From Erodium maritimum (lineage: Eukaryota; Streptophyta; Magnoliopsida; Geraniales; Geraniaceae): 64,000 bases of DNA. The notes below the pieces were generated by a model. The model worked only from the letters and a program-made list of their open reading frames with translations, made no database searches and was not told the DNA's origin. Location of the stretch: NCBI GenBank assembly GCA_963921825.1, contig OY997590.1:55480012-55544011 (forward strand), read 5' to 3'. A program made the translations under genes and the position numbers. Below, piece by piece: positions 20,588 through 32,701 of this stretch; within the stretch, counting starts at the first letter, position 1, and every line of letters starts with the position of its first letter.

Positions 20588-23077
20588 TTTTTTTTTGGAG
20601 AAGAAATGACAATATTATTAATTAAAGCATTTAGGTGGTCGGAAAACTACTAACACCATACAAACCAAGAATCTATAATAAAACAAGAAATCAAGTGTTG
20701 AATAGTAAATGTTGCTCATGGGCATAGAGGCGGTCGGATGGGGGAAACTACGGTAGCATCCAAAGACACTGATACAACATGCTCCAACCATAAGACACTG
20801 ATCGAGCAGACCAAGTGGAAATTTTATAGTGGTGGACAGATAGCTCCCCCGGGAAGTCAGCGTGCGTCGTCCTCCCTTGACTAATAAATGTATGGATCCT
20901 AAACGCGGGATTGCTGACCCCGAACTGGTAGGGGAGAATCCTGTCGACTGTTGGCAGAACCGTTGCCACCATTCTGCCAGGGAGGTGGTGCAGTCGACCA
21001 ACCCCTCCCTAGGCCTCTAGAGATTCATTCCTGGAGGCGGGGGTGCTTGAAGCCCCCCGCCGCTACTTGTGATGCCCCATCGGATGCCGACGACCCCTCC
21101 TCCTCCTTAGGTTCCTCGTCCCTCTGCAACCTTTTCTTCCCTGATAACGACGGTGAAGGATCCCTAGGCAGCCATCCTACCGGCACCTCCTCGTGACAGC
21201 CCACCTGCCCAAGTACTTCTCTCTTGATTTTGGGGGCGTCTGAGGTCTAATCGGTTTGGGTGTCACTCCCCCAAGACCTCTCATATACGTCCAATTCGTC
21301 CTCGGGGTAGCCTTCCCATGTTTCGCCTTCTCCAATATGGATCTCGGATCTGCCGGTGCCCTCAACGATGGTCCCCTAACACTTTCGGCCACCGGACAGG
21401 CCGGAAATAAATGGCCCGCACAACAACAGCCAAAGCAGTGGTCTGGGAGGTGTTCATAAGACACATAGAGAAGGGTTCGTACCTGTGATTCCGATAAACG
21501 AAGCCATAGTTGACTCTGCAATGGTACTCTGATGTCCGCCCTAATCCTGATCTTCATGAAATCCCCCCAGCAAAGCCCCGACTTATCCACATACACCCCT
21601 GGTAGACACCCAATGCGTTCCCCACTCTGAACCCCACGTCCCTAGTCCACGTACCCACCAACAAGTTGGAGACACGTGCCCATACGCAAAAGTGATGGAA
21701 CTCAAGATCCCTGGCCTGCATATGAGCTCGCAGATCAGTAAATAGCACAAGCGAATCCCAGAAAGACCACGATTCCCCCAACATAACCCTATCCATTTCC
21801 TTCGCCGTCCTGAAGAAGAAAGCGACCAAGCCCCCCTCCAACGGTTTTTCCTCGACCTTCATACTCCACATATCCTCCATCCGAGCCACCACGAACTTCC
21901 AGAAAACCTTATTGGACGTCAGCACCTTAGCTGCCAACCCAAACCGATACTGGGCTCCGCGACCTGTGATCTCATGTACTGGCCCAACAACCTCCTTGAT
22001 CCTCATCGAGGCCGGCCGTGACCCCAGGTCCCCAACTTGCTCCCCCGAACCACGCAAGTCGCTCTCCCGGCACTCTCAGGCTCCAAACGGATTAAAACCA
22101 TGTCCCGGTCCCGGATGACCCGCTAGAATCGGGTTCCGAATGGGATCAGACCCGTCTCCCAACTCTGGTCAAGTCGGATTCACCCGCGGGTCTTGACCCG
22201 CCTCGGACCCATACCGGGCAGCCCACCGAGCGATGTCATCCGGCCCGCCCCGAGTCCACCCTATCGCAGCTCCACCATTCCGACCCCCTGGCCCAGTACC
22301 CACCCTCGGCTACCAGCCCGAACCCTTGTGTCCGCCCGACCGATTGCCCTCACCTGGCCCAACCTGCCAACTCTGCCAGGCGTCCGCAAGCAGGACCTGG
22401 CCCAAGCCCAGATCTCCATGCATCCGGCCTGGCCCATCATCCAAAACCCAACAAGATTCGCGCGCAGGCACCTTCCCCTTCCTTCGCCGCCACGCCAGCG
22501 CCTCTGGCGACTCTATCGGCTGTGATCCCGCATCCGAGGAAACCACAATCGGGAGTAACTCCTCTCCCTCACGTGTAGTCCCCTCCGGTTCTCCCTCCGT
22601 CCCCGACGACAAGTTCCAGGCGAGCTCACCGCCCTCATATCGCTGCGCCACCTCGCGCCCCTTCCTTGGACGTGGCCCCGCCGCCTGCACACGACGGGTT
22701 ACCACCCTTGCCGCCCCATGAAACCTACCTGTTCCCATGGCGAGCGTCCCACGGCACCGATGTTCTGTTTCGAGAACGTCATCTACTGACTCTCCTCCTC
22801 ACGCGGTGTCAGATCCTCGGCCGGCGTGAGCGAGTCCTCAGCATCCCCGATCGACCGCGGCTGAACCCCGATCCCCAGCGCCACCGTCTCCTCCCTTGGG
22901 CTGCTTGGCTCCCTGAACAGTTCAGCATCAAAGATCGCCTCACCCCCGTTCAGATCTCCTATCGACGCCATCGTCCCTGCCGTGGAAGATGAAAACACGG
23001 AAGGTTGTTGAGGAAGAAGTAAATCGCAAAAAGCTGTCCTTGAGTTTAGGGAGCTCTGCGCATGATATGTTGTCCCT
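20588..23077 (-). mobile_element. ORF1-only LINE no. 2
   Basis: The 15-bp direct repeats caaaaatatacaaga (20573-20587) and caaaaatatacatga (23078-23092), differing at one base, flank 2,490 bp. The minus-strand element ends in a poly(A) run at its left edge. It encodes a decayed ORF1 and nothing like ORF2. Confidence 0.87.
21177..22998 (-). pseudogene. LINE no. 2 ORF1, DUF4283 plus CCHC knuckle
   Basis: The protein would start near 22971 (MASIGDLNGGEAIFDAEL). The DUF4283 domain is seen at 22057-21554: FGLAAKVLTSNKVFWKFV, GGLVAFFFRTAKEMDRVM, PVSW-like GESWSFWDSLVLF. The knuckle follows in an overlapping frame at about 21490-21430: YEHLPDHCFGCCCAGHLF, ACP. The order DUF4283 then zf-CCHC_4 is that of plant LINE ORF1 proteins. 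At least two frameshifts and several stops separate the pieces, including a stop-rich stretch between 22780 and 22060. The C-terminal part is low-complexity and basic. Confidence 0.8.
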
Positions 23078-23092
23078 CAAAAATATACATGA

Positions 23093-24370
23093 TAAATAAA
23101 ACATGAAAATTCATTACATTTTTTTATCTACATATCGAACTAAAATAAAATGGATGGGAAGAATTTCCGTAAGTGCAGAGTTCTCTCTAGGGCGGCGGCT
23201 AGGGTTGTAATTCCGCCGACGCTTACTACTTCTCCTCTTTGATTGATCGGTGATGGAGAAGTATTGTGATATGCTATTGCAGGTGTGGGGCTTGAGTGGT
23301 GAAGGTGCACAGGTGGGGAACTTTGAAGTTGAGCAGGTGCAAATTTGTTGTTGTTGGTTTTGATCGGCAACGGGAGTAGGGGAGGTTGGGGATTCTAGCA
23401 CTTTCGGATCTGCGTGCGTGACGGCTGGAGCACGGCGGGGGAAGCGACGATGGTAGGGCCTCTCCCTCTTGTGGACGTCGACGATGTCAGGGTAAGTCGT
23501 TGGAGACTTTCTCTTGATTCTCGATTGTTTAGTGTCAAATTTTTCTCGATCGGTAGGGGGTCTCGTACTCAAGAAGCGGTCAGAGGATATCTGTGTTGCC
23601 CCATGTTCAATCGGTGGATTGGTGTGGTAGGCTAGATCGCTGACTGTGGGTACAGTCTGGGGGTGGCATTGACGCTGGCGATCACGGCGTGGGGGCAGGA
23701 GGCACGTGAACCGTGGCCACCGCCGGTGATGGTGCCGTTGGTGGTATTTTCACTGTCTGAGGCCGGAGGACGATTAGAGACGAAGGCGGCGCTGTTGGGA
23801 ATGGAAGCACGGGAGGCTAGGGTTCCGAGAGAATTATCTTTGGCCGAGATGGGTGGACCGGGCCCCGGTTGGGTCGGGTCGGGACAGGCCCGAGTCGTAG
23901 GCAACCTGGGTTGCGGATCGGCCAAGGGCAGGGTCCCGGGTCGGGTTTCAGGGCGAGTTCGGGGACCGGGAAATGGAGGAACACGACAAACAGCGAGGGG
24001 TGGAATGCTCCCTTGCCTAGATCAATGAGTCCTTCGTGGTCCAGTGGGGGGTTTGCCGGTAATACCGCCTCACTGGACGTTGGGTGGCATCGATTCCACG
24101 AAATACCGGCCCGACATTCTTCAATCAGATCGGGAACCAGCAATTATACGTTTTTAAAGTCCCTCATTATCATCCGAGGGGGGACGACGTCTACTGATTC
24201 CTCGGGAGAATGCAAAGTCCATCTGAGCCATTTCAGTTCCTGGTTACAGGACTGTCCGGGACGTCACTCTAAGGATTCAGTATTCTACTGGAGCAAACCT
24301 CAGAGTCAATTTATATCCAATCGGAATCCCATTTCACTCGGCTTGCTCGCCCAGTGCCGTTTGGTATAAA
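23093..24370. other. GC-rich unassigned sequence
   Basis: GC-rich DNA begins about 60 bp after the AT-rich duplication. It looks like a plant leader (gttctctctagggcggcggctaggg near 23180) followed by broken frames rich in Gly, Pro and Arg. A donor-like ggtaagtcg lies near 23493. It may be the 5' part of another LINE derivative or of a captured gene, but no domain can be named. Confidence 0.35.
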
Positions 24371-24906
24371 TATGTTGTATCGCTATCTATGGCTTCCCAT
24401 GATGCTATCGCAGATTTCCCCTTCAACCGCCCTTATGCATCGAACAACTTTTAGATTTATGTTATTGCTTTATGTTGTTTAGTTGGATTCTATCTTGTAC
24501 GATAAGTATAGGTATGTTCTCATCATCCTATTTCATTTTCCAGTAATATTAGTACATGTTCTTCTAGAAAAAATGGATGGAAATTTTGACTTAGTTAATA
24601 TACGTGATGCCACGTGTATCTTATATTCGGGATACCAAAATACCCTTGTTGTATGTAGTTTCAAACATTCTTGTTCTTCTTCTTTTGCTTTAGTTTTTTT
24701 ATTGTTCTTTATCCGTTTGCTTTAACTAGAAGCAACACTTATGTGTGGCGATTCGAGACAGGTTGGAGTATCAAGACATTGTTGTGGTCATTTTGGTTCT
24801 TAAGGTTGCTTGGAATGTGTTTTTGGGTCTATTAAGCATATTGTTTTTTTTTTGTTATAGCCTAATGTAACAAGTAGTACCTATGCGTATGCTATATCGG
24901 GAACCG
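24371..24906. other. AT-rich spacer, nothing recognised
   Basis: It contains only short frames and T-rich runs. Tracts near 24690 and 24843 recall transcript tails, but no element boundary could be fixed. It continues beyond the retroposed unit at 26215. Confidence 0.3.
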
Positions 24907-24923
24907 TTAGTTCTTCAAGGAAA

Positions 24924-26197
24924 ATTTTATTTTATCAGCAAAGACATAATAGAAATCCTCTCTAATCGGAACCTCTTGAACACAGACCCACGCTGGGGTA
25001 TGAAATCCCACACAGGGGAGATGTAAGAAACCCACACAGGGGTATGACATCCCACGCAGGGGTGAAGAGATGAACCCACGCAGGGGTGATGAGATGAACC
25101 CACGCAGGGGTAAGATGAAGAAGCTAACATGTAGCAAAACAAGTGAGGGCCTAAAAGCCTAAAACTCAAGCGTGAAGTACTAACACAAAAACAGGTCTAA
25201 AACCCAAATGTTTACCTTGAAGCGCAAAGGGAAAGGACCACCAAACAACCAGAGATCCCATCCAAAAAAAACAAAGGGTAACAGAAAAGAGCAAGAATCC
25301 CGAGCACCCTTAACTCAGAAGAACCCTTTCACTCACACTCACTAAACCTTACCTACAATCGAGAGGCTTCACCGAGGCATTAGCCATGAACCTCGCCGGT
25401 GGCCAACCCCTACCGGCGAGCTCGACCCACCACTAGTGGTCGAGTATGAAGGAAGCCAAACGAAAGGAAGGGGGAAGTGAGGGAGAAAGAGGAACTACCA
25501 AATTAAAAGGAGAGGAAGAGATACTCACCAGCAAAGCCTTCACGGTCCGAGCTCCACCGGACCGGCCAAGAGTTCCGTTTGTCCCTCGCCGTCCAACACC
25601 AGCCGAGGGCCCAAGGAAAAAACCAAGGAAGAAGACTGACTTTTCAGTCGAACTCGAGCCAGTCCAACAACGACGTTGAAGAGGAGAAACCTTGCAAGAG
25701 CCGGGACGATCTTCACCAGCAAATCAGAGGAACTGAGCGGCCGATACTGCAACAATCCCACCGGCGCCGGAATGGAAAGCCCTCCCACGATCAGATCTGA
25801 GCCGCAATCCTCTGACCCAAACCCCTCACGAAACCAGAAGCGAGAACCATCAGATCCGCGCGAATCTTGACCCAGAAGTCGAAGAAACTGCTCCCACGAT
25901 AGATCTGGGTCCTGACTACCGAGGAGGGAGAAGGCAAAGGCCGGATCTGAAGATCACGGCCGAGGAGGAAGAGATCGAAGGGTAAAAGGGGGAAAGGAAG
26001 GGTAGAAGGGGTAGAGGTCGGCTGAGGGACGGAGAGGGACACAAGGGTCACCGCCGGCAACCTCCTGAAGAAGAGGTCACCGGCGGTGGAAAGAGGGACA
26101 GCCGCGGTGTGGCCTGAGGCGAAGAGGACGAAGGGTTTTTAGAGAGAGGGAGGAGCCTCTCTCTCTAGAAACCTTACACGTAGCATGTATATTAAGA
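24924..26197 (-). mobile_element. Retroposed unit with 17-bp target duplication
   Basis: The direct repeats ttagttcttcaaggaaa (24907-24923) and ttagttcctcaaggaaa (26198-26214), one mismatch, flank 1,274 bp. On the minus strand the right end is a GC- and CT-rich leader (ctctctctaaaaaccc) and the left end is A-rich (tgataaaataaaat). This is a layout of LINE-mediated insertion. No protein domain was recognised, so it could be a SINE-like composite, a LINE derivative or a processed transcript of a host gene. Confidence 0.6.
24985..25118. repeat. Minisatellite of cccacgcaggggt units
   Basis: About six units of 20-25 bp with the core cccac-(a/g)c-aggggt, spaced by gatgagatga or gaaat. It lies in the 3' part of the retroposed unit. 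Confidence 0.85.
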
Positions 26198-26214
26198 TTA
26201 GTTCCTCAAGGAAA

Positions 26215-26539
26215 TTATGTTTATTTGTATTTCCTTGTCTTTATCTTCGTCTTATAATTAAAGGCATTTTTATATAAATATTGCTAATTAAAAGAAAAAC
26301 GAAGGTAACACTTCTTTAGGCAGCGGTAGTAAAGGTGATGATGGCCCAAATCTCCGTCACCATGGCTAAAATTTGATTTTGTTACATGGGGAAGCTCATA
26401 ATTGAAAAATCTGAGGTTCACCGAACACCACAAAAACCTAAAGAATGTTGTGATAATTTTTCATTAAGGTCGTGGATATGAGGATGCTCTATGTTAGTTT
26501 CTTATGGGCCTCGTGCCACAAAAACCCGATTATTAACTA
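26215..26539. other. AT-rich spacer, nothing recognised
   Basis: This is a continuation of the spacer left of 24906. No gene, RNA or element end is visible. Confidence 0.3.
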
Positions 26540-27486
26540 TACATTTTGAAAGAAGGCTTCCTCAAAACCCTAGGGACTACACTCTCTCTGCGCAGCCTCC
26601 TCCCCTCCCCCTTTTCTCCACCATTGAAACTCTTGATTCAAAGCTCTCGGCTACCCTTGACGGATTTACCCATGGATGGGTTCAACAATACCCTTTTAAT
26701 CCTTTTTCGCCGTCGTTTACCTTTGCAAGTCGCCGCCGCCCGTTCAAACCGTCCCACGACCTCCTCCTCGTCTTGTGCTACCGATCCTGCGTCGCCGGAT
26801 TGGTCCCGAGTTCGTGCCAATTACCACTGTGGCCCTCCTGTCGCCGTCCATTAGGGTCCGTGCTCCATGCGTCGTCTCCCATTTGCAACGGCCTCCCGCC
26901 CTAGGGCCATCCCTCGCCGGCCAGTTCGGGGCATATCCATCAAAGGGGCAAACCCTATCCAGCATGGTTCCGCTCCCTCGATGGATCTGGGATCCGGGAG
27001 GAGGGACGATAGGTTGGGGCCTGCTTCCACGGCACCCGAAGTCGGGACTCTCGACCCCGAACAAAAGGTTGCGGGTCGAATCGATTATCCCGTCCTCCGC
27101 ACTACTTCTATAGATCCGGGCGACTCAAGACGAAGAATTGACGATACCAGAACGCTCCAATGGCACTGGGCCCAGAAGAACTGGCATCGCAGATTTGTAA
27201 GTTTATTATTCCGTTCGTGTGCTAATCTTTTATCCTGTTTTAGGTCGAATAAATTGTTGGATAGATAGATTTAGGATTTTGAGTATTAGTTTTTTTGAAA
27301 AGTCGTTAAGAGGAACTCCTAAGTTCGGATCTACGATTCAAAGCAGACTATTTTTATGGATTCATGAGCGCCTGATGGACTACGGTCGATCGGGACAAAT
27401 ATCTGGAATCCTGGACAGTTATGTCCTACCCTGTAAAGCTGTTGTTCTACAGTAATGCAATACCTCTGTACTCGTTTTAAAAAAAA
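26540..27486 (+). mobile_element. Short LINE derivative, ORF1-related
   Basis: The plus-strand 3' end (ttcatgagcgcctgatggac, ctacggtcgatcgggacaaa, atctggaat, then taatgcaatacct and a run of nine A at 27478-27486) matches the 3' UTR of LINE no. 3 at about 33150-33279. The 5' part is a CT-rich leader and a short frame beginning MDGFNNTLLILFRRRLPL near 26672. Neither DUF4283 nor a zinc knuckle is present, so most of ORF1 is missing. The 5' limit is approximate and no target-site duplication was found. Confidence 0.65.
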
Positions 27487-28403
27487 AGTAGTCGACGTAA
27501 GTCTAAATCGTGTATAATATATCAACATGTTTTGTTAAGGGGTTCAATTTGTGAAAGATGGGTGATTTGCGACGAGCACGACATCGACTTCACTGATAAC
27601 TATGATTTTGAATCTAGACAACGAGGCCACTGGTATAAAGACAGATCAGAGGATGGTAATTCTTTGTTGGTCTCCTATGGTAAGACGATCAACGAGATAG
27701 AGGATAGTGTTATGAATTAAAGGTGTTGTTGGAGACATAACATGTTAGAAATAGAGTTTTATAGATAAGAAGAACCATAAATTCAAGATCGTGTAGGGTT
27801 ACGTGTTTCGTAAACAAGGTGGAAAAAAATCGATAATCTTATTCAAACCTAGAATAACATGCATCAAGAAAACTAATTTAAGCATGTATTTAAAAATATT
27901 AACTCGATGTAGAACAAAATATGATACGTGATCTTGTTGGCTCGAGGCTGGGACCTTTGGGAAGATTAGCTTAGGCCCCCATGTGTTTTCCCTCTAATGG
28001 TAGCCACACGAGTAAGACGAATCCACAACTAAAGATTGCTAGTAGCCTTGAACGTTTTTACCATTACCTTCTATAGGTGGTGGTTGAAAATTTCAGCTCA
28101 ATACCTTGTAATTTTCGCCCCCCCCCCCCTAGTGCTTTATTTATATGGTTTAGTTTACCATCGTACAACTCCAATTAGAATATGAAGCTTAGGAAAAGGA
28201 GGTGTCTTGTTTTCTTAATTCTAGTCAAAGTAGAATTCTCTTTTGTGTCTAGACATTCTAGAGTATTGTATTTCCTTCTTCTAGTTTAATAAATAAAACA
28301 CCATCAATAATACATAAATATAAGGTTGGCCTAATACTCTTATTTTCTTATACGGGTGTTCGACCAAGCCCATTATATTTATATATTTTGGGCCTTTATT
28401 TAT
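27487..28403. other. AT-rich sequence, possible copia LTR
   Basis: Starting near 27726 with tgttggagacataaca, this could be the first part of a copia LTR whose remainder lies at 33294-33855 beyond LINE no. 3. The far end and any 5-bp duplication could not be fixed. A run of 12 C lies near 28120-28131. There is no gene. Confidence 0.35.
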
Positions 28404-28418
28404 TCTAATTAATTATTG

Positions 28419-29014
28419 ATGGTCTCCTCGATCCCGGACTGGGAAGACGAGGTTGAGGAACTGGTGGTCTCGGACGAGGGGATCCCATTGTTTACCTCGG
28501 GATCATATGAATTCTCCTTGGCAGCAAGGGTTGCAGGGGACGGATCGCACAATCAGCACATCGTATGCGGGATGATGCTGAAGAAATGAAAGGTTACGGG
28601 GATCCGTGTTGAATTCCTGACTCCCACCGTCACGGGTTATCACTTCCCGTCCGCACGGACTATGGAAGATATCCGCCACAGGGGTCCCTGGAGTTTTAAG
28701 GGCTTCCCCCTCCTCTTTGAACCGCTCCGGCGATTCGAGCGGCCGGAAGACATCAGCTTCAATCATGTGGAACTTGGGGTCAGGGCACTGAATGTCCCGG
28801 GAGGAGCAAGGAATTCCTACATTCGAGGCCTTCTAGCGAGCAGTATAGGCACCCAAATCCTATCGGCCCCTATCCCAACGGTCCGACGGGAGGACAGGCA
28901 TCTCTGGATGCGAGTCCGTATGGAGCTGTCCCGACCACTGCGGCGGAGAACCAAACTCCGTTTCTCAGGTACTGATTCCTCCACTGTGATTGACCTACAA
29001 TATGAGAGGGTGGT
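28419..29014 (+). pseudogene. LINE no. 3 ORF1, DUF4283 half
   Basis: The ATG at 28419 opens MVSSIPDWEDEVEELVVSDE, reading through IPLFTSGSYEF and, after a stop near 28587, through TMEDIRHRGPWSFKGFPL, LLFEPLRRFERPEDISFNHV, GGARNSYIRGLLASSIG. This pattern (W.F....L.......P..I....V..WV) is DUF4283. The domain is the RNA-binding, gag-like part of plant LINE ORF1. The frame ends YERV at the gypsy insertion. Stop and missing residues make it non-functional. Confidence 0.8.
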
Positions 29015-32000
29015 TGTCACGCCCCAATTTCAGTAAACCGAACTCGGGACGCGAACGTTTAAAAAAAATAAGAAAACACTTCGAAACCATTTCCATTAAA
29101 ACACTTTACAATACCAGTTTAGCTCAACAAAAGGGTAATTACAACGCAAAAATAAAACGTCACACAAGCGGACAAAGCGAGGTATCCGCCGCTAGACTAA
29201 AAAGTAACCTGGACTCCCGCCCCTAGCTCTTCAAGCTTCGGAAGCTCACCTAGTCCGACCTGCGACAAGTACCTGTAGGAAAAGCAGCTAGGGGTGAGCG
29301 TTCACTCACCACCACGGATAACAGACTGACTACGACATAATTAGCAGACAATGTCGGTAACAACAATAATAAAGTCTACACCGGGGGACACTGTCCCCGA
29401 CCCAAGGACTCTGACTGATCATACACCCATTGTTACCTTCCTTGACCAACTCAACACTTTGACACACAAAGTAGACCCGACACAACGATCACGACCTCTC
29501 CCAAGGACTCGAAAGAAACTACGCAACACCAAACAAGATCACAAAGGATCGCAAACCATCTGCTCAGTAACCTCCCTCACGCCCTTTACCAATCTCATCA
29601 GGTCAGGCGGTCGACCTGTCGCATTTCCTCGACACAAAGTCGGATCAGACTGTCAACCTATCACACTCACAACCACCGAACCACACACGCGCGGCCAGGA
29701 CCCCTTTACTGACGGGCGGGCCCCCTACCCCGTCTGAACGTGCAGACGCGTGTGATCGAGGACCCCCGTTTAATGAAGCGGGCCCACAACCTCAGGTAAC
29801 CACAATCACAATCACAAACACAGTTCAACAAACAACAACCACACAATTTCAACACTCCACAGGCACTCATGGCCACCCAAGACACCAACCCTAAAGCACG
29901 GACTTAGCAGCCCCACAAGCACTCACGGCCTCCCGAGATACACCAACAGTAACTCACGGCTCAACGACCCCACGGGCACTCACGGCCACTCAAAACCACC
30001 AAAGGTAACTCACGGGCTCAACAACCCCACGGGCACTCATGGCCACCCAAGACACCAACCCTAAAACACTGGTTCACAACCCCACGGGCACTCACGGCCA
30101 CCCAAGACACCAAAACGACAACACGGGCTCTCATGGCCACCCAAGACTCAGCAATAAATAACACGGGCTCTCAAGGCCACCCAAACTCGACAATAAATAA
30201 CACGGGCTCTCAAGGCCACCCAAACTCAACAACTAATAACGCACAACAACCTCCGGCATAAACGATGCCTCCAACAGTCCTAAGATCGCTAGTTTCACAA
30301 ACAACCTACGGGCATGGTCATATGCCTCCAGTAATTCAATTATCGCTAAGTTCTCTGTTCCTACGACACTACTAAGTGTCACATGCTTTTCTCTTAAACG
30401 CTACAACCCCGTATCATGCATTTCTAATATTCGATAACCTACTCAACCCACGACACCCCGGTGTCACATGCAATTCTACTGTTAACTTTCCCTAGTCAGG
30501 GCCGAGATCCGGCTACTTTTCCCTACCTCAACTGAAGAGCAACCGCTATGTCTCCTAGCTGCTGACGCCCTGGCTCGCTACCTCCGAACTTCTCTTCGAT
30601 CGAAGCCGGACTCTAAATTTAACACGAAACCACAAATCAATAACGGTTCCACCGCTAAACTAAAGGTTATTATTAGTCTAGTTTAGAACAGACAGTTGTC
30701 CCTTAAACTCGAGCGGGATAAAAGCGGAATTACGACGGATCGGGTTCGAGCACCCGCGCACCGAACTCAGATTGATCCAAAACCCAGTTAAAACTAATTT
30801 TAACTCAAAACCGTCTTTGAAACTCCTTTGCTTTATCTAATTCCGACTTTGATTTTAAAACAGAACGATTCTTTCCTGTTCTTTTCCAAACTCAATATTT
30901 TGGTCCAAGCCTTTCTAAATCCGATCTGATTTCGTTTCCCTTTTCGATTTAACTTAACTCAAGTTTAATCTTAACAACCGACTTTCGTTTTAAAACCCGT
31001 TTAATTTAATCAGATTTAGTTTTATCAATTTTCTTAAGAATTCAAAACTGATTTTCCCTTCTTTTTTTTCCTTTTACAATTGATTTTTGTTTCAAATAAC
31101 AATCCTTTTTTTAACTTCTTTTGGTCTTACAACAAAACACTTTAGATCCAAACTTCGTTTTGAAACATACTAACAACATCTCACTTTCTTTGATTTCTTT
31201 ACATTTCAGATTCAAAATGAAAACGGTTTAAACCGAGCCAGATCCAGAACAAAGCATGGAATAGCGGTAAAGGGGAAGAATAACTCGGTAACGAAAAAAA
31301 ATAATAGGGACTCGGTTTTCACAACCGGCTAACCACCGGTAAGGGCGTAGCCGGCCGAAGCCTAACCGTGGGAACGAACGGTGGCGGGCGGTGGAGAGCG
31401 GCGGTGGTGGTGGCCGTGGGCGCGGCGGGGCACTCCGCCTCAGATCCGGACGGGTCTCACCAGATCCGGCGAGCTTGTCTAGGCTAGACAATCACGGCGC
31501 CGACGGGGGAAAGAGGCAGAGAAGGGCTTGGCGTAGAACACGGCCGGAGACACAACTAGACGGAGGTGGCTGTTCGGGGCAGCGACGGTGTCTCGGCGAG
31601 GGGAGAGGGAGGTGGAACACGAGCTGTGAGGGGGAGGAGGGACGGTGGCGTTGAGAGGGCCGGAGGGGAAGGAAGGGCGGTGGATGTCGTGGTCGAACGG
31701 AGGAGGTGACGGCAGCGAAGGGGAGGTCGGGATGAGGTTCGAAGAAGACGAAGACGGAGTGAGGGAGGGAGAGGGCCGGAGATGGAGGCGGGAGAGAGAG
31801 TGGTGGCCGGATATGGTAAGAGAAGAAGACGGCGTGGAGGAGGAGGATGGCGAGGGTGACGTCGGGTTTAGGAGAGGAGAAGGGCGGCAGAGTGAGGGGA
31901 TTAGGGTTTCTGAGGGAGGAGGAGGGCTTTTATACCCGATGACTCAACGGGCTTGGGCTTCAGCCAACCGGGCCTGGCGCATGCTGGGCCGTGCAGCCCA

Positions 32001-32192
32001 AATGAGAGGGCAGGCTGAGGGCGGCCCGGTTCGGGCCGGATCTGGCCGGGTGTGTTGGTCGGGTCTGGCCTGGCCGGGTTGCTAGTCGGGTCCAGTCCGA
32101 CCCGGTCCGACCCAATATTTTTTTTTTGAAGCGCTTCCCAATCCCGTTAGTTAAAACCCGTAAAAAGACAATTAAACTTTTAGGACTTTACA
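29015..32192 (-). mobile_element. Ty3-gypsy solo LTR in LINE ORF1
   Basis: It starts tgtcacgccccaa and ends gactttaca, with the exact 5-bp duplication gtggt (29010-29014 and 32193-32197). It is the inverted equivalent of the LTRs at 8564 and 15327, 3,178 bp long, with the minisatellite at about 29860-30235 (ctcatggccacccaa units) and a TATA box at 31927-31934. It sits exactly in front of the zinc-knuckle codons of the LINE. Confidence 0.93.
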
Positions 32193-32197
32193 GTGGT

Positions 32198-32701
32198 GGA
32201 CTTTGTCGCAGGTGTGGTATGTTGACACACAGGCTACCGAACTGTCAGACGTTGCTCCAAGGGATTGGTCGGGAGGAGGTCCGCTATGATAGGTCTATCC
32301 TGGTCCCCCGGGACTTGGATGTAGACCATCTGATCCAAACGGTTTTGGAGACACCTCTCCCAGCTTCACATCCGACGATCACCTACCTCCTGAGCGATCT
32401 CACTCTGAACCCTATGATCCATTCTAGGGAGATAACTGTGGAGGCTGAGTCGTCCAATGCAGGCAGTCCGAAGCCTGACCTTCTAGTTAAGGTTAACCCT
32501 GAAGGGTTGACCACCATCTTACAGGGGGATGGCCGTGGAGAACCCTACCCGCCTCCCAAGTCCACAAAGCTTGACCTTCTGGCTAACATCCACTCTACCG
32601 ATGGTCCCGCGACCGAAGCTCCTCCTGGATTCAATGCGATGATGAGGAAGGAAGAAGAGCCAGAGCCACGGGCTACCCAGCGGATCTTCAGGGGAGTCTA
32701 G
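32198..32701 (+). pseudogene. LINE no. 3 ORF1, CCHC knuckle and C-terminus
   Basis: The reading CRRCGMLTHRLPNC is a complete C-x2-C-x4-H-x4-C knuckle. It is one base out of frame with the YERV that precedes the gypsy insertion, so a 1-bp loss separates the two halves. The frame continues to a stop at 32699-32701 through an acidic, proline-rich tail (DLLVKVNPEGLTTILQGDGR). A 3' UTR of about 570 bp and the poly(A) tail follow. Confidence 0.8.

Noticed and set aside
24985..25118. CRISPR-like array
   Set aside because: Spacers are not unique, units are irregular, and the context is a plant retroposon, so it is an ordinary minisatellite.
31391..32085. Gly/Arg-rich frames in tandem
   Set aside because: Same leader region of another gypsy solo LTR; no domain and no conservation of frame among LTRs.
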